Assembly: GCA_963576785.1 (NCBI GenBank)
Contig: OY756142.1
Location: 2,728,001 to 2,792,000 of the forward strand
Length of the DNA stretch: 64,000 nt
Direction of reading: 5' to 3'
Origin: Chlorophyllum brunneum
Lineage: Eukaryota > Basidiomycota > Agaricomycetes > Agaricales > Agaricaceae
Shown here: positions 11,362 to 21,938 of the stretch, piece after piece
Layout: every line of letters begins with the position of its first letter
How positions within the stretch are numbered: the stretch's first letter is position 1
The notes under the pieces: generated by a model
Seen by the model: the letters and a program-made list of their open reading frames with translations, nothing else
The model's database searches: none
Told to the model about the DNA's origin: nothing
Made by a program: the position numbers and the translations under genes

Positions 11362-14300
11362 ATGTCCTGGCCTCCTTCGTATCCTCCTCCACCTCGACAC
11401 TCTCGTTCTCGTTCTCCTCGTGGCTCTTACCCACCGAGGTCTTCATACCCGGACTCTAATTACCCAAACGACACGTACCGGTCAGACTGGGACGCTTACG
11501 ACCGGGACCGATGGTCATCATATGACCGCGAGAGAGGTCCGTATGACTACGGTAGACGGCGAAGCAGGAGCCCTCCGTCAGATGAGAGTAAGTTGGACGA
11601 TTTTAATTGTGTCAGCCTCTCACTTACAAAACACGTAGGTAGGAAACGTCGGCGATCCGTTTCGCCCTATGAGCGGGATAGAGACCGATACGATCCACGT
11701 CCACGTTACAATGATGACTATGGTTTGGCAAATTACCCTCTTTCACTCTTTTGTTTGGCTCATAGTGGTTCCGTAAATAGATGCCCACTCACGCGGTTAC
11801 GGATATTCGTCACCTCCGCGTAGGGGACCACCTGGCACTTACCCACCTTCTCGACGCGCTCCTCCAGATCCACACACGTTCGACTTTCCTGCAACCTTGA
11901 AGCAATACGCAGAGTGGTTCCGTTATTTCTACCCTCAGCAAGCCATTGAGGAGGATAACGCAGACAAAGCCGCTGAACAAGAGGCAGGCGATGGATCAAA
12001 ACCTCGCAACGGTATCCGGAGTAGATGGGAAAAATACAAAAAAGAGTTTGCTGCTAACCAGGTCAGCATTGCTTTCTGTTTCACCCCTCTTCCAGTTCCT
12101 CCCAGTTCCCACGATTTTACTATCTCATTATATCTATGCCGGAACACCAGAACTGAAATACCTTTGTTGTCGTATCGTAGCTCCAAACCATGTTTGAGCA
12201 CCATAGGAAGTCGCCTTGGTTTGCAGAAAAGTATGATCCAGAATTCCAAAATCTGCGCTTCAGGGTGCGGAAAGAGGGTTGGAAAGGTCGTATTAATACT
12301 TTTCTTGATGATCTCGAGTCTGGGAAGTTCGACCCGGATTTGAATGAAACTGAGCCAGAGCCACCCTCGCCTGCTACAAAGGAGACTTCACCTAATAACG
12401 AGAATACGACCGAGATCAATGGCACTATTGCTGAGGAAAGCAAGCCATCCGGTGGCGACGATGAAATGCAGTTCACTGTTGAAGCGGATGAAGAGGCGGT
12501 CGATCATGATATTAGTAGAGCGGAAGCCAATGGCAGACACTTCTCAGACAACAAGCGTAATAATCGTGGCGAGGAAATTTCTGTGCCACCTGAGGGCAAC
12601 CAGGTTATGATTCGTACAATCCCTCCTGATATTGGACGTGTCAAATTGGAGGAGGTATGGTTACCTCTGTCTCCCCAATCAGTAGTCACTGATCTTCTTT
12701 TCCAAGGCATGCACGAAGATTCCGGGTTTCGTGTATCTTGCCCTTGGTGACCCTCTACAAAAACGTAACTTTTATCGTGCGGGTTGGATTCGCTTTCAGG
12801 ATGACGTAGACATGACACATACCATCACAGAACTAGGCGAAAAGAAGGTACACTGTCTCTACTACTGATTGACGATTGAATCACTGACTTAACACATTAT
12901 TCAGATTGAGGGTTTTAAACTACATGTCTCGCACGTCGTGAAGCCTTTTACTAACCGTGTTCGATTTACGCCTGATATTGCAAGTCGACCCGAGCGTTTA
13001 GAAAAGGATCTAGCCAACGCTAAAATCCTTGTCGCCCAACTGGAAGAGGAATCCGCGAAATTTAGAGCACTTAAAATTGCTGAACTGAAGGTGAAACCCA
13101 GAGTGAATGGCGAGATGAAAACAGACGAAGACGCTACTATGGCAGCGCCGGAAGAAGTCGAAGATGAGCCAGACCCAGAACCTAGAGAAAGAGGGAGCGA
13201 AGCAGTCGAGCGAAAGATTGAGAAAATCATGGCGGACCTTCGTGAACAAGGGTTGGTAGATGTCGGTAACGAAAGCGAGTATGAAGCGAAGAAGGTGCGT
13301 GCTTTTAAAGTCTTACCTTTGGTCATCTTGACTAATTTCTTTGTTAGACGGTGGTGTCGCTAGACTTGTATCTTGCGTACCTTCGGGCTGCATTCCACAC
13401 TTGCTACTACTGCGCTGTAATAACCGATCATCTTGAAGAACTGCAGCGTAAGTGCATCAAACACGAAAGGAAGCCTTTGGCCATAAATTCTGCGGAGAAC
13501 AAATCTTCTGAGATTGAGAATGCTGAGAGGAAGGCTAATGAGACAGAGAAAGACGGCGCTGAGCAAGAAAAGGAGAGGGATGGGAAGGAGAGGAAAGATG
13601 AGAAACGGAATGGTGATTCTCGGAAGTTATTCGATTTTGTTACAACGGTGTTGATTTCCGACTCTTGTAGATGGTCGGTGGCTGGAATGGTTAGATTCGA
13701 AGATCGCGCTGCTCATCAACCGGGATGGCGTCGATCCTCGTGAATACGGTGGCAAGTTCTATGAAGAGTACGTAATCCAGTTGTCCCTGGCTTTGACCAA
13801 GCTTGACGATAACATCGCAGGGAACTCACCAAGGCAGCCGAGCCTCATATAAAACAAGAGGATGAAGGCAAGTTCAGATGCAAGACGTGTCAGAAGCTTT
13901 TCAGAGCCACATCATTCGTTGAGAAACACATAGCCAATAAACATCCCGAGCTGGTGAAGCACCTCGATGACGTGCGTAACCATTGAAGGGGTGTGGTATC
14001 ACTACTAACAGATGTTATAGCTACCGTACTTCAACAATTTTGTACTTGATCCTCACCGCATCCAGCCCTTCACCCACCCTCCCCCAACCGTCGGAAACGC
14101 CAGCCAAGCCCCTCCACCCCAAGCATATGGGATCCAGGGACCCACTTATCATGGAGAGTTTGGTCGAGTTGGGCACTACCCGTACCCTCCAGGAGCTTAC
14201 CCTCCACCGTATGGCAGTGGGTACCAGTGGGATCCCTATGCATACCCATATGGTGTACCAGCCCCCTATCCCCCACCCCCCATGCCACCAAGACGTGATG

Positions 14301-14658
14301 AGAGTGCTAACGCGGGCAGGCGCTTAAGCGAACGTATTAGCGGTTTCGCTATGGAAACTATGGTCCCCGCTGGGGCTGGCCTTCCTCCCAAGCCCTCGCC
14401 CGCTGCGTTAGACTCGGCACTTTCTAGTGGGAACGGGAATGCGCGGAGGGGTAGTAGGAACAATGGTGGTCAGGTGGGCGGACCGCCACCACCGCCGCCG
14501 CCTGATGCCAAGGAGGATCCTCGTGCCGCCGCAGGGAAGAGGGTTAGCTACCATGACATGGATCTTGTCGCTGAGGTACGTAGCACTGTCTCGTTAAACC
14601 GGCTGCTACTGAGCAACTATTTATTGAACAACAGGGAGATGTTGAGTTATTCTACTAA
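11362..14658 (+). CDS. ARS2: ARS2/SERRATE zinc-finger protein
   Basis: Nuclear RNA-processing factor that binds the cap-binding complex and directs transcripts to decay, processing or export. Exons 11362-11587, 11639-11722, 11781-12061, 12181-12654, 12707-12847, 12905-13294, 13348-13612, 13671-13767, 13821-13971, 14021-14575, 14635-14658; 895 residues. Order: an Arg/Ser/Tyr-rich N-terminus; the SERRATE/Ars2 N-terminal domain (RSRWEKYKKEFAANQ, SPWFAEKYDPEFQNLRFRVR); an acidic spacer; an RRM-like core (MIRTIPPDIGRVKLEEA, GFVYLALGDP); the mid-domain with LDLYLAYLRAAFHTCYYC and EYGGKFYEE; a C2H2 zinc finger (CKTCQKLFRATSFVEKHIANKH); and a Pro/Gly/Tyr-rich C-terminus. A 24-nt last exon gives the tail GDVELFY, probably the short acidic peptide that contacts the cap-binding complex (inferred from the family). 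Confidence 0.92.
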
Positions 14659-15099
14659 TACTGCTATGGATTTTGACCAATCATGGAGTAATCTTTTGGT
14701 GTGGGGTTTATGGCATATCAATGGCCTGTGTCTGTTACATGTTTTAGTTACATACGAAAATCCGAGTTGCTTTTTGTTAGAGACTCGATCACAGAAGGTG
14801 CTGCGCGTGATGGTAGTACGTGAATGGGAATAGCGAGTGATTGATATAGCCTGAACGATTGTGACCGGGAGAGATTAATTTTGGAGCGAAGATTTGGTGG
14901 ATGTATTTGGTCAGGTTTGAAATACAACGGCTTGCCTCAGCTCTCCACCTCTTATACACACACTCATCCGTTTCTACCTCCCCTCTCAGTTCTCCTTTGC
15001 CTTATATCTCGGCAGAACATCGGTTTGCTACTCCTTCTCAGGTCTTGAGTGCCACTCACCCGTTCCCCAGTTCTGTCGTGACAGGCTCTTCTAAACACC
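14659..15099. other. Intergenic: ARS2 3' flank and SSK1 leader
   Basis: No gene is seen. From about 14940 the plus strand becomes markedly C/T-rich up to the SSK1 ATG, a common feature of fungal promoters and leaders. No specific operator is recognised. Confidence 0.5.
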
Positions 15100-18000
15100 A
15101 TGAGTGTTCCAAGGCGGCCACGAGTACGACTCCCAGTGCCCAACGATGGAAACGGCTCAGAAGATGGCGTCGTTCTAGAAGTTCCTTCAACCAGGCGCAC
15201 CAACACCTTTAGCATCTCGTATGCTGCTAATCAATGGCCCAACAGTAGGCCCACGGCTTCTCCTTCCCTTATGACTTCTCAACGGCCACTTGCTGACTCC
15301 TCAGAAGGAGAGGGCGATATACAGAGCTCAGAGGAAGGTGAATCTGAAAACGAAGGTGACGATCGTGTCAGGCCTACCACATCTATGCCAAGCAAGCTTC
15401 GACCGGCCGCCGGCACAGTGACTACTCAGCAATCTCAGTATCCGCACCATTTTTCCCGCACCATGTCGATGCCACTCCCCTCACAACTCAGTCACCTCCA
15501 GCACCCCCACAGGCCGCAGACGCGTACCGTCCATTCTAGTCCTATCCCATCCACTACTTCATTGTCACCCATCAGCTCCCTATCGGTCGAACTTGCAGAC
15601 TCGTTCCAGATGGTTATCCAGACCATGTTGCAGATATCACCGCCGCAGGTCCTAGAGTCGACGAAGGAACAGTATTCTGCGTGCTCGTTATCCGTCCCCA
15701 CGCCATCAATGTCTGCGATGTTCACGGCTATGAAGACCCTGAACTATATGTCAGCGAATTTGCTTAGGCTCTATAGTGAATCTGGATCTCTCGGGTATAC
15801 TGATGGTGAGGGTAAAGTGCAGAACGTGTTTGATATCGGGGAGCTGTTGCAGTGCGTGGGAGATACGTTAAGTGGTGTTGCGGCTCAGGCTGGTGTGGAT
15901 CTGGTGCTGTTCCATGGAGATATGAGTGTGAGGCATGTTCCTGTGAAAGGCGATGAATGTGGAATCGCCTATGCCTTGCTTCACGTATGTCCTTCACGCT
16001 CTTTGAGCTCCGTCCTAAATTCATCCACACCTGTATGTCATAGATTATACGCCAGATATTGGACAAGGCTCAGACTGGCGATTTGATTGAACTTGGTTTC
16101 GCTATGGCTCCTCACGGAGTCCGACCAGGAACTCCATCTCTACGTGATGAGGGCGTCGAGGGTCGCGTTACGGCATCTCCTGTGGATATGGAATCATTGC
16201 GCTGCACTATCAAGATCGAACATAAGTATGGTGGAGGCACTTCCTCCGACTCGCATGATGATCAGGGCGAGGATCAAGATGTAGCTGGAGAGGACTCGAT
16301 TAATAGGAAGCAAAGGATCAGTCCACAATTTAAAAATCTCCTTCTTCGCCGTCTCCTCCGTCTCATCGATGCGCAATTCAGCATTGCAGACAACGTCGAA
16401 AACGGCCAGACATACGAAGTCAGTCTCATCTTGGACAAAACAGCTTCATTGGCTCCAAAGATGCCCATTCCTTTATCGGGCAGTGGTATATTGGAAGAAC
16501 CTCCAGAATCTAACACGGAGCCCAGTGTGGAACAACTTCTGGCCTTCAGTGAATCTCTCAAGTGCCGCAAGGTAACCCTATATGCCAGCTCGCCAAGCGC
16601 TTTCACCCGACATATCACCAATTACCTGGCTGCATGGAGCATGGATGTTAGCCATATGTTCTCCGACGGTAGGAGTGAAACTTCCATCGATGAAGGGGCC
16701 CCAACACCACCTACAGAGGCTCGATTCTCGACCGCCGCCGTTCCTGCGGCTACTACGCCTGAAGTAACCTCATCCGGTGTGTCTCGACCTCCTGGGCCAG
16801 AGAACCAACCCCAGATATCTTTTGTTCTCATTGATGATGATGTCGGCATTTTACGAGAACGGTTGCACGCTCTACGAGTCGAACAACACCCCCTGAACCT
16901 TAATGCACGCGCTCGCCCCTCTTTGGCTGCCCTGCATCGACCTAGGTCCTCGCCCCAGATTGCTCGTGTACTCGGTCAATCCACCCCAACACGCGCTTCC
17001 CCGGTCGTAATCTTGCACTTCACTAGCCTAGTGAACTTCAAACTCACGAAGGATGCCATTCAGTCGATTATGTCAACGTATACGGGCTCGGCAGCCCCTT
17101 TGCCCGAAGTCATGATTATTCCCAAGCCAGTTGGGCCCCGGCGGTTCCTAACAGCCATGCATACCGCAGTAACCCGTCCAACTATTGACCCATTCTTTTC
17201 ACCCACTGCAACTTCACCTGGAACACCCAGTCAACAGCATCCAGGATCTGTCTTCCCATCCCCCTCGGACACTAATTCAGGTAATTCCAATCCACAGTCA
17301 GGCACCCCGTTTAATCGTACGACGCGCCCCCTTGGTTCACGGTCAAATTCCGATCGCTCGACAAAAGAACATATCTTGACCAACTTACCATCACCCTCAC
17401 CTCTCAGTATACCCGACAATGTCGAATACTTCCCTGACCCAGCTGGGAAACTAGGTGCCTCACCATCCTCAGGGTATCTAGTTTCAAGTCCTGATGGCCA
17501 GCCTGCGGGCATCTTCTTCCACCCGCGGTCCAAGAAGAATGCTTCGCCGCAGCCGATGGAACGACAGACAAATATTCCGCGCCGTGGTTCGATTCCGAGA
17601 CTCTTCTCGGGAAGCGAAAAACACACGATGCCATTTGCAGCCCTACATGAGGCCTCGAAAACTCCCTCAGGGGCGGTTGAAGAGAAGCCCCTTGCTGCGA
17701 GTCCAAAAGGATCTGGGGACACGACTGTTGTTGCTCGAGATGGATCATCAACCCCTGGTCGGCGATCCCCCCCTGAATCACCGGAGAACGAAGGCACCTC
17801 ATTGAAAAAGTCGATCACCAAGCGACCTGCGCACGAGAAGCAGGAGCCAGCCGGGAAGGGAGCGGGTAAGAAAGGAAAGGCGACCTCTCCAGACGGGAAT
17901 ATCGTGCCCCCAATTAGTGTCCTCATCGTTGATGGTACGTGTGTGACTTCGCACCCGAAGGCCAGCTGGTTGTTGACATAGACCGCTAGACAATCCTATC

Positions 18001-19268
18001 AATCAGAGCATTTTGTCTACGTTCATGAAACGGAAGAAGATTCGATACGGTATAGCAAACAATGGCAAGGAGGCTGTTGAAAAGTGGAAGACTGGCGGTT
18101 TCCATCTGATTCTAGTGTGTCATGTTCTTTGTTTTGCAACAGCTAACGCTGACATGTTCATTACAGATGGACATCCAGATGCCAATCATGGACGGAATAG
18201 ATGCCACCAGAGAGATTCGACGATTGGAAAAACTAAGTGCGACTTCAGAATTCCCTTCGGCAACGCCTTCCCGAACGCCCTCTGATACCTTGACATCCTC
18301 TTCCTCATCGACTAGCGACACTCGTTCTACGAACGCGTCGTCGCCATATCGATCGTCCGTGATTATCGTCGCCCTCACCGCCTCATCGTTGCAGAGCGAT
18401 CGAGTAAATGCCCTCGCTGCTGGCTGCAATGACTTCCTCACGAAACCTGTGTCACTCCTTTGGCTGAATAATAAGATCATCGAATGGGGTTCAATCAAGG
18501 CATTGCAAATGTGGGCAGACCTTCGCCCCGAAGCTGTTAGAAAGATGTCGAAAGGCCAAGCTGCTCAGGCCCGTGCAGTCGCAGAACGTCTGCATATGCC
18601 GAAGAGACTCAAATCACCCCCAAGACGACCATCGCTCAGTGATCCAAACACCTCAAAGCCTGAATCATCCACTGTTGCAGCCTCTGCCGTCATTGCGAGT
18701 ACGGCCACTGCCATTGATGTGCTCAAGCCGCCTGCGACAACAGCAGTGACAATGGCCGGTGAAGCGCTCCCGAGTCTTGCAAGTCCTCTAGATTATTCGG
18801 GAACAGATGGATGGACCCCGTTGCCTTCCATTATGCCACCCAAGAGGAGGAAGTCCCTCAAGCGGGAGAACATACGAGAAAATGTGCGGGAGAGCACACC
18901 GGAAAATACCCAGACTAAAGCAGCGGAATCAATTGGATGTAAGTACGATAACAACATGCGCTTCCCTCAGATAGCAGTGGCTAATGAATGCCTTTGCAGC
19001 AGCTCATGGTAGGAGGACTTGAGAAGGCAGATGGGCCCGGATTCGCTGATGTGTTGTGTTAGGCGCTCCATCCACGCCCGTGCGGGCAAATGACGGTACA
19101 CTCTCAATACCCGCAGCAAGGATTGAAGATGGCAACATCGATATCTCGGCATTGGAAACACGAAACGACGAGAATCTCCAACAGGCTCAGAACCTGAACA
19201 CTGAGGAGAATCCAGTAGTCCCGAATCCAGTTTTGCCCCCTCAATCACCTATCTTGCGTCCGAGATGA
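15100..19268 (+). CDS. SSK1: SSK1-type response regulator of the HOG pathway
   Basis: Exons 15100-15984, 16044-17934, 17990-18114, 18167-18938, 19000-19008 (9-nt micro-exon) and 19063-19268; 1,295 residues. The receiver domain lies at residues ~915-1085: acidic pair in VLIVDDNPINQS, phosphoacceptor Asp in LILMDIQMPIMDG, Thr in VALTASS and Lys in FLTKPV. A Ser/Thr-rich insertion of about 40 residues follows IRRLEK. SSK1 takes phosphate from the phosphorelay and, when unphosphorylated, activates the SSK2-class MAPKKK. The N-terminal 900 residues are mostly disordered but hold two folded-looking regions. Residues ~244-425 resemble a degenerate histidine-kinase ATPase region (FDIGELLQCVGDTL, AAQAGVDLVL, CGIAYALLHIIRQILDKA). 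Residues ~550-670 resemble a receiver without a complete active site (FVLIDDDVGILRERL to MIIPKPVGPRRFLTAM). Those two readings are inference. Confidence 0.88.
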
Positions 19269-19800
19269 CGGTTCGGGGCAACCTTCGTGCTGTGGTGGTT
19301 CCTTTTGATTGGAATAGCGCCGCCATTTGTCCGCAGGGTTGCCGAGAGCCTTGCTCCTTAGTTTTTACCCGCCGTACCCAGTGTCCCCTGGTATAGCCTC
19401 CGGCCTTTTTTCTCGAGCCTTACTTAGGATTCTTCGCCTCCATGGTTATTGTTACTTTTCCCGATTTCCTTGTCCTTGGGCTTTTTGGTTGTCAGTCTTC
19501 TGGTCTTGTTCTGCGGGCATACAATTTCTATGGTTTGGTGTCTTCTCGTTTGTCACATTGATATCCTTCAGGTTCTAGATACGGTGCTTACCTGTCATTT
19601 TAGCTCTTTCTTTCTTTACGTATATGATATTGGGTGTCAGACTATGTATAATGGTGGTGGACAGAAAGGCATGAGCATTTCAGGGTACTGCATTGGGGTT
19701 TCAGTGAAATTTGATCGCTGAGTTGAGATTATTAATCATTAATCATTCATCGTCTGCCCAGCCATACTCGCGGCTGCACCTCAGCTCGGACCGCGCAGGA
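19269..19800. other. Intergenic: SSK1 3' flank and NCS6 promoter
   Basis: The stretch is T-rich, with a long run of pyrimidine tracts over 19330-19620 that looks like 3' untranslated sequence. No gene or structured RNA is supported. Confidence 0.5.
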
Positions 19801-21259
19801 ATGGCTCCGAAATTATGTGCGCTATGTGAAAGGGCTAAAGCCATGCTGAGACGCCCCAAGACTGGACAGCAGATATGCCGAGACTGTTTCTTCTTCGTCT
19901 TCGAAACTGAAATTCATAACACTATTACCGAAGCCAAATTATTCAAGTCAGGGGATCGGGTCGCCATTGGCGCCTCCGGGGGGAAAGGCGAGCATCCAGT
20001 GTTCGGAAACCCACTGACCTTGAAGGCTGATTACTGGACGCGATCAGACTCGACTGTATTGGCCTATGTTATGAAAACACTGAACGAACGCTACCAATAT
20101 GGGTTGGAACTGTTCCTATTATCCATTGACGAGGGCATCACCGGTTATCGTGACGATTCGCTGGAGGTCCGTCCTATTCCGTTCCCATGAGAGTAGGATC
20201 CTGTTTAATCTGGAGCGCTTAGACCGTCAAGCGGAACCAGCAACAATATGACATGCCGCTGAAGATTTTATCGTACGATGAACTCTATGGCTGGACCATG
20301 GACGCAATCGTCGCCCAGATTGGCCGCAGGAACAATTGCACCTTTTGTGGTGTGTTTCGGAGACAAGCTCTCGATCGTGGTGCAGCGATGCTTGGGGTGG
20401 ATCACATTGTCACAGGTCATAATGCGGACGATATCGCAGAAACGGTCTTGATGAACAGTAAGAATCATGGGTGTTTGTTTCATCTTGCTCAGTGTTTTGA
20501 TCCTCTGTCCAGTTATGAGAGGTGATATTGCCAGACTCGGCCGATGTACCGCGATCTGTACCCAGGGAGAAGATACAATTAGGCGATCCAAGCCCTTCAA
20601 GTATGCGTATGAGAAGGAGATTGTCATGTAAGCATTCCGACCCTGTCATACGCCGAAGATGTGGGATTGACATAGGTCACCAGGTATGCATATTTCAAGA
20701 AGTTGGACTACTTTTCCACCGAGTGTATATATTCTCCCGATGCTTACCGTGGTCATGCACGAACATTTCTCAAAGACCTCGAGGCGGCGAGGCCTAGCGC
20801 TATCATTGACATAATTCATTCCGGTGAAGCTTTTGAAGTGAAAGAGGAGGTGAAAGCAGCACAACGCTTGCAACGTGAGCTTATGCGATCTAATTCAAGT
20901 CATCGTTGATCTTATTCCATAATCTCGATGTCTCTCGTGCCGTGCCTTGCAGAAACCTGCCAGAGATGCGGATACATGTCAAGTAATCCTCTGTGCAAAG
21001 CTTGCACACTTCTAGAAGGTCTTGAGCGTGGAATGGCCGAATCAGGACTCGTATGTATTGTTCACTTACCTCTATTCCTTTCCCCATACGACATGCTATT
21101 GCTCGCTATACTTATCCCACTCATTCACAGACGGAGCGTGCACGCAAAAAGCTAGAAGCGGAGGGACCTGCACCAGAAACCATCCGGGCAATCCCTTTTT
21201 TCAACAAAACCCCTTCGGGGAATCCTGGATTAACGATTGCGGTAGAGATGCCCTCATGA
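19801..21259 (+). CDS. NCS6: Cytoplasmic tRNA 2-thiolation protein 1
   Basis: Catalytic subunit of the NCS6-NCS2 (CTU1-CTU2) complex that thiolates U34 of tRNA Lys, Glu and Gln using sulfur carried by URM1. Exons 19801-19987, 20048-20166, 20223-20457, 20513-20627, 20684-20874, 20953-21050 and 21131-21259; 357 residues, the normal length. Visible motifs: an N-terminal CxxC (CALC, residues 6-9), the PP-loop SGGKDST spanning exons 1 and 2, [43 protein letters not shown], and a C-terminal zinc-ribbon-like ETCQRCGY...[14 protein letters not shown]. The first intron (19988-20047, 60 nt) starts with GC. Only its removal gives SGGK followed by DST, so this GC-AG intron is well supported. Other introns are GT-AG. 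Confidence 0.94.
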
Positions 21260-21938
21260 GTGACCCACAATACTGGTTCCAATTCGACGCACTGTCCAGA
21301 CTCGCACGAATATCAATACGGAGCCCGCTTCTTCCCAGTTGATATGACGAAATATTCAGTTCCCCAGCCAGTCCACAAGACTGGCCTCACAATTTGGCAT
21401 GCTTTGGGTCATATTACCCATTATTACCCACCCGTGTCCACTCACGCCAGCTTTCCCCATTCTCTTACTCAAGCCGTTCTCTAACCGCTCGCGGGTTATT
21501 ATTGCGGGTGGGTTTGGCGGTCATATTGGGCCTCACCGTCACCTCATGAACTCATTTTCCCACTACTTATTCGGTATCAGAGTTTCGACGAGCTCTCAGG
21601 CCTCAGGCTTGTAAGAGCGGCAGTAATGCATCGTTCTTTGTACCGTAAAGCAAGGTGTGCAGTTATGTAATAGTAATGGATGTCGCACACGGGGAAGAGA
21701 TAGCGTTTTTGCAACCCTTCCGACTGATACGGAAGGAATGATGAAAAAAGAAATTCAAGTAAAATCCGTATTTATGTCCTCCCAAAATATGGCTGGAAGG
21801 CGGAGATAAAAGCTGTGTTGTATAAACCCGGTAAATATATCGTTTGTTTGGTATAATGGGATAGTTCTATTGCAAAAAAAGGGGATATCAGAGGGATAGG
21901 ACTAGCTCGACTCTATGGCAGGAGGGAGAAAGATAAAT
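21260..21938. other. Convergent 3' flanks of NCS6 and the dehydrogenase-like gene
   Basis: No gene is supported. Local A/T-rich patches around 21740-21890, including a run of seven A, fit polyadenylation regions. Confidence 0.5.
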
